Shown here: positions 48,901 to 57,309 of the stretch, piece by piece | Layout of the letters: the number at the start of each line of letters is the position of its first letter | How positions within the stretch are numbered: the first letter of the stretch is position 1 | Notes under the pieces: generated by a model | The model's input: only the letters and a program-made list of their open reading frames with translations | Told to the model about the DNA's origin: nothing | Databases searched by the model: none | Source of the DNA: Catonia carolina | Taxonomy: Eukaryota > Arthropoda > Insecta > Hemiptera > Achilidae | Assembly (NCBI GenBank): GCA_035578175.1 | Contig: JAQMRL010000014.1 | Location: 10,375,274 to 10,439,273, forward strand | Direction: 5' to 3' | Length of the DNA: 64,000 nt | Made by a program: the position numbers and the translations under genes

Positions 48901-51900
48901 CTATTTAAATACTACAAAAACAAAATGGGACCTAAAATTGAACCCTGTGGAACACCAGCTTTGACATCAAGCTTTTCAGACAAAATTTTTGTAAGTTCCC
49001 CCTAACTACTCTAGTTATTTCTACGCACTGTACTCTACCTACCAGATCAGACTGAAACCATTTAAGTTCTACGTCTCTAATACCTAATGACTCTAACCTA
49101 CTCTAGTAACGAATATTATAATTTTGCAGATTATGGACTACAAATTTGATCAGGAAGAATTCAATAAAGCTTCAAGTGAAGAAGAAAAAAAAGCTATAGT
49201 GTTCAAATACTATGAAATTCAAGCAAGAAGAGAGGCGATTGCAAAAGAGTTAAAAGGAAAAGAAGAAAATGAAATTAAAAAGGTTTCTGATAAAGAATTT
49301 GAAAAACAATTAAAAGCAGAAGACGATGCACTTAAATTGATACATAAAAAACCCCAGGAACAAACACCTACGAATGAAACAACTACAAAATCTCCTGAAC
49401 GTAAGTTAATATTCGATTAGTTTAGTATCTACTATCGGTTTCATAATTATACACCCGAGTTTGAACCCTTGCATCTCCAACACCATGCGTCGGATTTCAA
49501 AACACTTTACATTAAAATGTAGCTAATTTTATTCTGCATTGACCTATAACAGCCCTACATTTTTATTGTTGTTTTAAAAATGTCATATCGAGGTTGGAAG
49601 ACAAAAAGACCCGGTTATCTGGTACCGCAAGAATTTCATGTAACAGATGAATAACTCAAGAATTATTTGACATACAAGTTCGAAATTTTGAAACACAACA
49701 TAGCGAATTATATTCTTACAGCGTGTACGAAATTTCAAATACGTACGTAAATTAAATTTTGATTTATTAACAATATTCTGAACCCGTGCTATCTCGGTAA
49801 TCGTTTAATCGTTTGGCCCGAGCAAACTATCGTTTTATTCAGCGTAAAATAATGAATAAAATTATATTAATAACATGATATTTGATTGGCCTGTGTTGTG
49901 GTAGATATTTAAATTTTGAAAAATAGACCAGACCGGGAGGGGTGGGCGCTACTATCCATGTTCTCAGATAGTGTACGTGACATCTTATCAGAATGTCTAC
50001 CTGATAAGAGCGCCCATCTCCCGCATGAATCTGTAAAATCCCTTCTCATATTCCCTTTATAAAACGGCAAAGTACAAGGTGTTGCTATTAAATAACGAGA
50101 CTGACGTTGTAAAAAAATGTATTTTTATTTTAGACATAATCACTTATTGTCACCTTCAATCTACACTCCTTCTCTATCCCTCTATTTTCGGCTCTCTGTG
50201 AAGTACGGCTCTTCCAGTACATGGATTGGCGCTTCGTTTCCGGATCATAAGTAAAAAACCACGCTTCATAAAGAGTTCATTTTATTAAACTTTCGTTTAC
50301 ATTTAGTTTACAATGCATACATTATTGCTTTCAGAATTAAATAATTTACAATTTTTATTGGGAAAAATAATTTGTTCACTAACCAATTAACAAAGTTATT
50401 GGACATCAAACGTAGAAGACTTGTGTTTTCTACTAAGATTTTTACTCTCTCTTGCCTATATATATGTATATATATATTTTTTTTAATTCCTAATATGTGT
50501 ACGTTGCAATCTGTTCAATTCAGAACAATAAGCAACCCCATGACCCAATGAGATGAGGATGATATGTATGACGTGTAAATGAGGTGTAGTCTTGTACAGA
50601 CTCAGGCCGACCATTCCTGAGAGAGTATGGTTAATTGAACCCCAACCATCAAAGTACCGCAGTAACCACTGTCTAGCACTCAAATCCGTATAAAAGTAAC
50701 AACCTTTACTAGGATTTGAACCAGGAACCTTCGTCTACGAAAATCAGCTGTTAAACAGCTGATTTTGGCGACGACTTTACCTCTAGACCAACCTGGTGGG
50801 TATATAACGGGTGATTCAAAAAGAGCGCCGGTTTTTAAACGGCTGGTAAATTTTTGTTTATCGGTTGGTAACATTGTTAGACCTCATTTCTATTTCGGAG
50901 AACATTCCGATTGACGATTCAGTTGTAGTTTCTCTTGTTCGCAGTGTAGTACTCTCGCAGTCTGTGTCTAACCATGGAGAAGTTTACTATTGCACAACGA
51001 GTGTTAATCGTCAAAACATTTTACCAGAGTGGAGAGAGTTATGCGGCTACTGTCAGGCGACTTCGCGGTACTCTAGGACGTAATGAAGCACCGAATGAAT
51101 CAACAGTTCGCAGGCTCATGAAAAAGTTTTTTGAGACGGGTTCAACAGTCGACCTTAAAAGTTCTGGACGTCGTCGTTCTGGCCGAACTGAGCAGAACGT
51201 TGCGTTGGTTCGTGACAGTGTGGCTGTTAGCCCAGCAAAATCAATACGTCGCCGTTCTCAACAATTGGGTTTACGATGTTCTTCTGTACGGAGAATTCTT
51301 CGGTACGATCTCCAATATCACCCGTATAAAATTCAGTTGCTGCACGAGAAACAATGTTGTTGCTCCGTGAACGGTTCCAGGATCGCATCATTTCTCGTAA
51401 TTCCGACCATCAATGGCCACCAAGGTCGTGTGACTTGACGCCTTGTGACTTTCATCTTTGGGGTCATCTGAAGTCATTGGTGTATGCCAATAAACCCCGA
51501 AACATCAATGACTTGAAGGAGGAAATTCGACGGGTTATCGGGCAAATGGAAGTAGAAACTTGTCGTGCAGTAATATCCAATTTCATGGACAGAGTTGATG
51601 CGTGCCAGCGCAGTAGAGGAGGACACATGCATGACATCATTTTTCATACATGAAATCGGAAGGTAAAATGAACTTGTTGATGTATTTATTTTCAGTTTTT
51701 CAATAAAATAAATCTCTTAATTTGATATATCAAAACCGGCGCTCTTTTTGAATCACCCTATATATATATATAGGAAGGAAAGTGTTTTCATGTCGATTTT
51801 TTGAAATCGAGTATTCACCGGATCTACACGTTCTTAGACCCCCTGAAACCAAAACATGTTTTTAGCGATTGGTCTGTGTGTGTGTGTGGGGGGGGGGGGG

Positions 51901-53521
51901 GTTTGTGCGCGCGCGCGCGCGCGTGTGTGTGTGTAAACAGAATATCTCAAGAACGGAACATCGTACGAACTTCAAACTTGAAATTGAAGTTACGTATAAC
52001 TACTGGACTCGACACGAACATTTTTATAAAAATTGGTCAGCCGGAAGTAGTAGTTTATTCGTGTCATTTTTCACTTTTTGCGTTTTTCTCAAAAAATGCT
52101 CCTACGATTTTTTTAAAATTTTATGCTTACAAGATAGGGTAGATGCCTCTGCTGAAATCCTTGGGGAGGCTGCGCTCTCGCAGGAAAAAATGGTTTTTTA
52201 AAGATTGCGGCTATAATATGCATTTTAGCGCAAACATGTAGCTATATATTAAAAGTTGTAGAGTATTTAAAATCCTACAACTTTTGTTTCAAACAGTTGT
52301 TTGTAAAACACTTAGTTTAGCGGTAATTAACGATTTTCTTTTTTTTCATAAAAATGTGTAAAAAATCGATTTTTTAAATATTTCAGCCTTAGTATGCATT
52401 TTACGACAAAAGTTTATATAATCAAATTTATAGTAAATTAAAATATCTACAACTTTTATTTAGCGCATTTTTCTCTATAGAGCCCAGCGTGAAAGAGTGA
52501 TTTTCCGTATTTTTAAGCTAAACTAAGGTTGATTTTCATTTTGCATCATTAAACTCATGATTAAAATAAAGTTATGTTTTTGAGGTTAGTTTTTTTTATT
52601 ATTTCTAATGTTTTTTTACTAATAGTAAGTTATATTGTTAATTATTTATATTGACAAGAGAAAGTTGTTAAGAGTGTTTCATTTCAGTTTTTTTTTTCAG
52701 AAAAAGATGGCACGCGAAAGAAAGGTTATAAAAAAAAGATTGTAAATAAAATATATACGTTGAATGAACAATATCAAATTATTGACCTTGAAGTAAAGGA
52801 GTATAGCACTGAGGATAAACTGAAGATGTCCGATGATCCGTTACGAACTGGTTCTTCACCACTCAATACTGATTTGGTTGAGGATAATGAACTAGATGAC
52901 GGTAGTTCATCAGATGAAAGCGTATACGTAGCAGCTAAAATTGGAGACTCATTCATGACATTGGAAGACGATGAAGAATGGGTTGAAATTGAAGCCGAAG
53001 ATTCATATTTTTCCAGCGATCAACCAACTGATGTCGCTGAACCAAAATACAGTTATCATAACACCAGACGATTAGTGAAAAGGAAAAAGCTGCCACAAAA
53101 ATCACAAGAACCATCTAAAGTTGAACCAGATTTGGAAATAGATGTTGCAACTGAAAACCCGAAAGATGAAAAACGAAAATCAGGTGAAAGTTTAAAAGGT
53201 AAAGAAAAACAAAAAGTGTATAACGTTTCAAGAATAAATTTATGTATCACCGAGAGTATTGATGATAGTAGATCTGAAATTTCTGAACCTGGCTCAGAAT
53301 ATTTTATGAATGTTCCTGGCATTGGTCCGGTCGTACCAGAACAACAAATTCAAGATGTTGTCTTATATATGACTGATAAAGCTAACAAACAAGATGGTTA
53401 CGTGATGCCACGTAATATAAGGCACTTTATGTGCCCTCCATTAGATTGTAAACATATTCCATTAACAAGTAGTAGTGGTTCAGATGAATCTAAAATATTA
53501 TTAAAAAAGAAAAACAAATAA
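36696..53521 (+). CDS. ROPN1L: Ropporin-1-like protein, six coding exons
   Basis: Exons 36696-36950, 37654-37818, 41859-42102, 45994-46175, 49130-49400 and 52701-53521 join in phases 0, 0, 1, 0, 1 into about 645 codons. Residues 1-190 match ropporin / ROPN1L / Chlamydomonas RSP11. First comes an RIIa-like dimerisation-docking domain (ILKQYAKAAIRTQP, then LLWSVAYFRCLS), then KWLNF-type helices, then LTDDPEGGPATIP and YKYLARIN. Such proteins bind AKAP amphipathic helices in radial spokes of sperm flagella and motile cilia. Vertebrate ROPN1L is about 230 residues. The extra ~420 residues here are charged and acidic (coiled-coil-like exon 5; Ser/Asp/Glu-rich exon 6) and have no domain I recognise. 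The exon beginning exactly at the ATG suggests an untranslated leader exon upstream. Confidence 0.9.
37035..37519 (-). mobile_element. Mariner (M1 family) 3' fragment
   Basis: In ropporin intron 1/2. On the minus strand it retains the transposase C-terminal half (second and third Asp blocks) and the TACGAGGTGTAGCTATT end. The 5' part is missing. Here the layout is normal, not inverted. Confidence 0.75.
37654..37818 (+). CDS. ROPN1L: Ropporin-like exon 2
   Basis: 55 codons in phase 0 between GTGTTACAG and GTATGT, with KITGVQNYKVRWLNFVAVAA, the conserved ropporin helix. The frame runs past the donor into a HINE, which is not coding. Confidence 0.9.
37910..38142 (-). mobile_element. HINE-like 3'-end fragment
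   Basis: TCTGGTGTGAAACACTCACAC and the following ~230 bases match the minus strand of the family. It begins 92 bases after ropporin exon 2. Confidence 0.7.
38150..39013. mobile_element. Possible non-autonomous DNA transposon
   Basis: The left end GAGTACTCCGACGTAGGCAA and the reversed right end GAGTACTCCGCGCGAGGCAA are inverted. AT-rich interior, no ORF. Superfamily unknown. Confidence 0.45.
39018..40760 (+). mobile_element. Old HINE copy interrupted by a younger HINE
   Basis: An old diverged copy runs from ~39018 to 39771 and resumes at 40712 (TTATTAAGCCGAACTAAGG...). The joined target reads GAGTGATTTT then TTTT.GTATT, the family's own sequence. Confidence 0.72.
39772..40711 (+). mobile_element. 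HINE-like repeat, full-length young copy
   Basis: 940 bases from ACTTTCTCTTGCC to CACACCAGA, closely matching 3359-4303, with a (TG)n run near 39905-39954. It is inserted in a T-run of an older copy. Confidence 0.78.
40807..41300. other. AT-rich low-complexity stretch
   Basis: Very AT-rich, with stops throughout. It separates an R3 start-like motif at 40782 from the R3 body at 41301. Nothing else seen. Confidence 0.5.
41301..41655 (+). repeat. R3 interspersed repeat, internally shortened
   Basis: TTGCACTCCATCTGCAG to CTGTTGACCTAAGCAAAC, with small deletions relative to 33211-33611. Confidence 0.7.
41648..41788 (+). mobile_element. HINE-like 3'-end fragment before exon 3
   Basis: CTCATGATTAAAATAAGG to the GAGAGTGTTTCACACCAGA hairpin end, which lies 70 bases upstream of ropporin exon 3. 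Confidence 0.7.
41859..42102 (+). CDS. ROPN1L: Ropporin-like exon 3
   Basis: 81 codons plus one base between GATATTACAG and GTAATT. It has CELLTDDPEGGPATIPVDMF, the strongest ropporin signature, then TYKYLARIN. Confidence 0.93.
42126..42222 (+). repeat. Short repeat with palindromic GCGCATGCGC
   Basis: About 95 bases directly after ropporin exon 3. They match, in reverse complement, 57945-58045 (the AAGCATCxxTGCGCATGCGC region and its flanks). Confidence 0.55.
42705..43852. repeat. Foldback element FB1: ~1.15 kb near-palindrome in intron 3
   Basis: The left arm starts CTACTATCGGTTTCATTATC, the right arm ends with its complement. The centre is a perfect 20-bp stem (43229-43248 with 43259-43278) around a 10-base loop. 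Arms of ~530-570 bases are colinear, with modest divergence. No ORF. The peptides predicted near 43093-43405 come from the palindrome centre. Confidence 0.88.
43889..44722 (+). mobile_element. Helitron-like non-autonomous element
   Basis: It begins TCTATACTAATATAATAAAG after an A and ends GGGGTCGCTAG before a T, giving the 5' TC, 3' CTRR and A/T target of Helitrons. A (TTTG)n run of about 20 units follows the 5' end (43917-43998). The sequence type is widespread in insect genomes. No coding capacity. Confidence 0.6.
44723..45593. other. Unassigned and low-complexity intron sequence
   Basis: 44870-44960 matches 56630-56705 in reverse. 45249-45352 is a minus HINE fragment. 45420-45575 is a CTC/CTT-rich tract, source of the Arg/Glu-rich and Ser/Phe-rich open frames. 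Confidence 0.5.
45594..45729 (+). mobile_element. tRNA-derived SINE (family B variant)
   Basis: A-box-like TAGCGTAGTGGTTAGCG, B-box GGTTCGATTCCC, and a short body with CTGTATTAGTAGTAATTGC. Confidence 0.65.
45781..45952 (+). mobile_element. HINE-like 3'-end fragment before exon 4
   Basis: It ends TGAATGTTTCACACCAGA, 41 bases upstream of ropporin exon 4. The open frame at 45786-46187 is this repeat fused to the exon. Confidence 0.72.
45994..46175 (+). CDS. ROPN1L: Ropporin-like exon 4
   Basis: After TTTATTAG, the split Asp codon is completed and 60 further codons follow (QIDELHEEAKG ... QPPDLTDEE) up to GTACTG. Recognised by splice-site and phase fit with exons 3 and 5 rather than by family motif. 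Confidence 0.78.
46218..47465 (-). pseudogene. Mariner-like (M2) transposase, degenerate
   Basis: From 47265 the minus strand reads an HTH-type N-terminus (RQHLRKLNKKYENTGSLLNAP). Then come NASSELRLSRTSVQRMMKEL, and after breaks LIWQQDGDPAHFG (Asp) and IEWPARSPNLISCDFLLWG (third catalytic position). Several frame breaks. The right inverted end (GTGGCCCATATGTCTG on the minus strand) resembles 58492. Confidence 0.8.
47481..47661 (-). mobile_element. tRNA-derived SINE (family B), full copy
   Basis: On the minus strand: GCCGGCCGCATTAGCGTAG, B-box GGTTTGAATCCC, the CTGCATGCATTAGCAGTAAC body and an A-tail. Confidence 0.75.
47768..48000. repeat. Tandem duplication of ~114 bases
   Basis: Two units with AAAAAGTTAA(T/A)CACA..GATAAATTCA at the start and GTCATGAAC(C/T)CCTTTGTATC near the end. 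Probably part of the 3' region of the CR1-like LINE, since flanking 47705-47750 matches 31675-31700. Confidence 0.6.
48060..49110 (-). pseudogene. CR1-like LINE fragment 2
   Basis: The minus strand carries MFADDTSIINKSLL (reverse transcriptase box) at 48633-48866, and matches the 31.7-33.0 kb copy along its length. 5'-truncated, frameshifted, ending ~20 bases before ropporin exon 5. Confidence 0.75.
49130..49400 (+). CDS. ROPN1L: Ropporin-like exon 5: charged coiled-coil-like segment
   Basis: 90 codons plus one base between AATTTTGCAG and GTAAGT, Lys/Glu-rich with heptad-like spacing (EIQARREAIAKELKGKEENE). It continues the exon 4 frame. Confidence 0.78.
49424..50040 (+). repeat. Foldback FB1 family, one arm plus truncated second arm
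   Basis: CTACTATCGGTTTCATAATT and the following ~520 bases match the left arm of 42705-43852. The turn lies near 49985-50010 (CTTATCAG ... CTGATAAG). Confidence 0.75.
50073..50275 (-). mobile_element. Mariner M1 fragment with internal deletion
   Basis: The 3' end joined directly to the CGTTTCCGGATCATAAGT region of the transposase. The C-terminal coding part between them is lost. Confidence 0.65.
50477..50800 (-). mobile_element. tRNA-derived SINE (family A), full copy
   Basis: Minus-strand copy with A-box TGGTCTAGAGG, palindrome CAGCTGTTTAACAGCTG, B-box GGTTCAAATCC and A-tail. Confidence 0.8.
50809..51758 (+). mobile_element. Mariner-like M4 element, internally deleted
   Basis: Perfect ~27-base inverted ends, GGGTGATTCAAAAAGAGCGC continuing into CGGTTTT. 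Transposase N-terminus at 50974-51340 (FTIAQRVLIVKTFYQSGESY, DUF4817-like HTH). The C-terminal tail at 51390-51653 holds SCDLTPCDFHLWG. The catalytic middle with the first two Asp is missing, so it is non-autonomous. Confidence 0.82.
52701..53521 (+). CDS. ROPN1L: Ropporin-like exon 6: acidic C-terminal extension and stop
   Basis: The split Gln codon is completed, and 272 further codons follow to TAA at 53519. Begins KDGTRKKGYKKK (basic), then a long Ser/Asp/Glu-rich stretch. Ends HIPLTSSSGSDESKILLKK. The acceptor TTTTTTTCAG lies about 12 bases from the end of a HINE. No known domain is visible. Confidence 0.82.
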
Positions 53522-53581
53522 CTTATTTATTTAACTTTACAAATTTCTATATTTCAAATTGTATAAACTAAAATTATAATT

Positions 53582-53587
53582 AATAAA
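53582..53587 (+). promoter_or_regulatory. Poly-A signal of the ropporin-like gene
   Basis: AATAAA 61 bases after the stop codon and about 10 bases before a foldback repeat. Confidence 0.6.
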
Positions 53588-53595
53588 AGCACAAA

Positions 53596-54046
53596 CATCC
53601 AGAATATACCGAATTTTCAGGGTAATTTTCCAGGAATATCCCGAATTTTCCTGGAATATCCAGACTTATTCCTGTATCCTAGTTTTACCAAACTATCCCG
53701 GGAATATCTCCAATTTTCTGAAAACATGCCCGGGAATATCCAGACTATTCTGGAAAAATCCACGATTTAAAGAAAAGTCCCTTATTTTTTAGGAAATTTC
53801 GGGATAACAATGTTCAGAACAACGTTAATTTCAGTAACGTTCAGTAAATTCATAATAAAAAAGGGACTTTTCTTTAAATCCTGGATTTTCCCCAGAAAAG
53901 TCTGGATATCTCGGATATGTTTTCGGAAAATTGGAGATAGTCCCGAAAAAGTTTTGTAAAAATGGGATAAACTGGGATAATTTGAAATAAAACTGGTTAT
54001 TCACGGAAAATGTTCCTGAAAATTTGGGATATTCTGGATGTTTGTT
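53596..54046. repeat. Foldback element FB2 (~450 bases)
   Basis: ACATCCAGAATATACCGAAT at the start and its complement at the end. Arms of ~200 bases with AAAGAAAAGTCCCTT opposite AAGGGACTTTTCTTT. It begins right behind the ropporin poly-A signal. Confidence 0.82.
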
Positions 54047-54489
54047 CTCGAATACTTGTTTCTATACTACTAATAAAAATTTATTGATGTTCAAGTTATA
54101 TTTCAGAATGCATAATTTGAGTTACAAAAGTTTGGCGAAGTCTAATGTTAATAATATTTGAAATCATGTATTCTATTTAGTTTTATTAAATTTAAGATAA
54201 TAATATGAATTAAGTAAACTTAAAAAGAGTATCTTTTCCGTTACGTGTCAAGAAAGTTTTGGGTACAACTTATCGATTAAAGGCGTTTCACACACAAATA
54301 GGTATTCTGTTTGGATTGATTTAACGTACTGTTAAATAAATCTAAAATACTTATTAAATAAAGGGAAATTTGAGTTTGTAATTACAGAAAGTACATAAAT
54401 CACAATGCTATCTTTAGATATCTGTTGTTCCTGAAGTAAAAAAAGTAAAATGCGAACTTATGCTTTTTCTGTATGAAATACAGCATGCA

Positions 54490-55006
54490 ATCGCTTGACA
54501 GTTCCTATAATTTCTTCGGAATAGTTCTGCGATTTCATATCACTCACCCGCCGATCGTCTTCAAGAATGTCTCGAACCTCGGGAATGTTTCGTCCGTAAT
54601 GCTGATCCGAGGACGGTGTGCCATGTTTCTGATTTCCCATTCGTTCCCGTCTATCCTTAAACTGTTTGATGATCCCACCAAGGTATATTAGAATCACTGG
54701 CCCAATCCTACCAACTGTAGACGCTCAGGAAAATAATCTCTAGGTTCTTTGTGATCGCTTGACAGTTCCTATGATTTATTCGGACTTGTTCTGCGATTTC
54801 ATATAACTCACCTGTCGATCGTCTTCAAGAATGTCTCGAACCTCGGGAATGTTTCATCCGTAATACTGATCCGAGGATAGTGCGTCGGTGTTCCTGATTT
54901 CCCATTCGTTCCCGTCTATCCTTAAACTGTTTGATGATCCCACCAAGGTATATTAGAATCACTGGCCCAGTCCTACCAACTCTAGACGCTCAGGAAAATA
55001 ATCTCT
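54490..55006 (-). repeat. Tandem duplication (period 264) with transposase-like relic
   Basis: Two units, ~90% or more alike by eye. On the minus strand each can read IPEVRDILEDDRRVSD, which resembles the linker after the HTH of mariner transposases. Short and uncertain. Confidence 0.55.
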
Positions 55007-55009
55007 TTC

Positions 55010-55930
55010 ATATTTGATTAACGCTTGCAACTAAAAAACTTTAAAAATTTTAATTATTACAAAGATCATTAATTCTTAATATCAATAAATAAGTTACTTT
55101 ATTATACAAATTGTATTTTTATCAAATTTCCCTAAATACGACATTATCTTTAATCAAATAATCAGTCGGCTTTTTATTTCTTTGTTCAAAATAAATTACT
55201 CGTTGAAAAATATTAAGGTTAGTATCTTTAAATATTAGAATAAGAATCTGAATCGCCATTTTGTTAAGTTAGGTCAGGTCAGGTTAGATGTACTATCAAT
55301 GATATGAAGTCACATCGGTAAAAATGGAACACTTTTCTTAGTAAATTATTATTGTATCAAATCATTAAATATATTTCATATAAAATATTTAATATTAAGC
55401 ATTAATGTAGCAAAAATGTTGTTATTAGTAACCTAGAAATTTAAAAATATAAAAAATATATTATAATGTATATCAAAATTTGCTTGTACATTTTTTTTAA
55501 CTTATAAATAATTAACCATCTTATGTAAAATTGTTTCCGTAAATGTTTTAAAAATTTTATAAAAGTATACTATGCATACGAAATTGTAGATTATTGTTTA
55601 TATTGTATTATATATTATTTAAAACTGTAATTGAGATATTTTATTTTTATTTATAATATATACATTATTTATTTATTTACAACTTTACATGAAATAGTTT
55701 TTTGTTTAATAAAATGAACAATATAAAATATAGTGTGTATCTGATTTATTTATTTCTAACATTAACCGTTTCAGTACCAACGTCCGGAAAACAGGACGTT
55801 GATATATTCTTCGTTGTGACAACATCCGATTTATCGGACGCCCGTAAGTTGTGCATAACGTGCCAACGACCGGGTAACCAAACATTTCCAAAAATAACTT
55901 TTAAATAAAAATTAATGGAATAATGTATTT
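55010..55930. other. AT-rich stretch with one short signal-peptide-like frame
   Basis: At 55714-55908 an open frame starts MNNIKYSVYLIYLFLTLTVS, a plausible signal peptide, then 40 residues with no family resemblance. It could be a first coding exon (donor-like CCGTAAGTTG near 55845) or chance. Confidence 0.25.
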
Positions 55931-55936
55931 TGAAAC

Positions 55937-56090
55937 CGTCTCTGTGACGTAGTGACTAGCATGCTAGCCAACAAAGCAAAAGGCCCCGGGTTCGATTCCC
56001 TGTTAGGGTCTGGAAATTTTAACACGTTAAAACCACCGTTGAGGTACCAAAACCCACAGTAGCTGCTAATGACCAAGCTGTCGATGCAAC
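55937..56090 (+). mobile_element. tRNA-derived SINE (variant)
   Basis: tRNA-like head (GACGTAGTGACTAGC, B-box GGTTCGATTCCC) and a short body. A related truncated copy lies at 56350-56475. Confidence 0.55.
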
Positions 56091-56679
56091 TTTTTTTTTA
56101 ACTTTTGAGACCTCAATGGATCACTTTAGCCCGTTTGGAAGCCGCTTTAAGTTTCTTATTAGCATGGTAGCGCCTCAGATTTTCGGCGCACATTTCCCGT
56201 TGTTCGTCTGTGTAGACCCTTACACCGACTTTCCACTTCTTTGAGGTCAATTTTGTACTATGTGATTTGATCAAATTTTTCTAGTATGGTGTCATCGTTA
56301 GGTTGAGTTCGGCCATGTCCCTTTGGACCTTTTGTAATCCATGTGAAAGTGCTAGTCCCGAGTTCAATTCCCGTTTAGGTCTGACATTTTTTCATCACTC
56401 ATTTTCACTCATTCTCCACATTCTGCATTAGCAGAAATTACAAAGAGTCAGACGTCAAACCAAATAAAAAGAAATAAAAAAATAACATTAAAAGATTTTA
56501 CCTAGTTGTGGGGTTAACAAATTTTAAGAAATGCTAATTTGAAATTTGGTTAGAATTTTAGTTTTATAAATAATATTGATTTTCCCATAACGGGTATAGA
56601 TTATGACTCACGAGAATGCCTTTTGCGTACGGATGGGCTGTGAGAAAGGAAGAAAAATTTGTAAGTACTGCCAACCTCA

Positions 56680-57100
56680 ACAGTAAGACACTATATTTTA
56701 CTACCATGCAATTGCACCGTTAGTTAACCACATGATGCCTTGCGATAAAATACTTCTTAGTGACTGACACTTTTTCCTCTTAAACCCCATTTCCTTTAAA
56801 ATTTTTCTTAACGTACAAAGTTTCCAACTAAAATTTAGCATTTCTTTCAAAACCAGTAATAACTTTTCGCATGTCGGCACCACTTTTCTATTGATATAAC
56901 TGTTTCTTTTTTTTACCAGGTCTCAAAAAACCTGGTGAAAAATTATCTTCTTCACTGTATTTAACTTCCTTCTTTATATTTCGAATCGTGGAAAGAGAAA
57001 TATCAAAGTGGTTAAACGCTCGCTCACTGCTTTTGTTATGAGGTACGGAAAGGTAGTTTTGTTTAGCTTCAACTCCACAGCATTTTATTACATTATATTA
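56680..57100 (-). pseudogene. IS630-like transposase N-terminal relic
   Basis: The minus strand reads LCTLRKILKEMGFKRKKCQS and GIMWLTN, parallel to LRKILNNMGFKWKR of the transposase at 12037-13420. Heavily broken, with no catalytic residues. Confidence 0.6.
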
Positions 57101-57309
57101 GAGTTCGTTCGGCACTGTGAACAGTTGAACCGCGTTTTCGAGAAACCGACATTTCCGTTTACGGTAACAAACAGTTTATCATTTGGTCAGCCAGTTATAT
57201 AACTCTGAAGCATTTAAGAACAGAAGAGGTAGACTTGTAATAGACACTCATTGTAACAGTCACAGTTATATTCGTACGATTAACCTACTGTCACCGGTTG
57301 GACACATTA

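Larger units (their letters stand above)
50448..52688 (+). mobile_element. HINE-like repeat split by SINE A and mariner M4
   Basis: The 5' end (50448-50476, CTCTCTTGCCTATATATATG) resumes at ~51763 and runs to the 3' end at ~52688. The microsatellite zone near 51874-51935 is a G-run followed by (GC)n and (GT)n. The terminal hairpin is mutated (GTGTTTCATTTCAG). Confidence 0.7.

Noticed and set aside
51354..51653. Separate gene for the 99-codon frame
   Set aside because: It is the C-terminal tail of the internally deleted mariner M4, not an independent gene.
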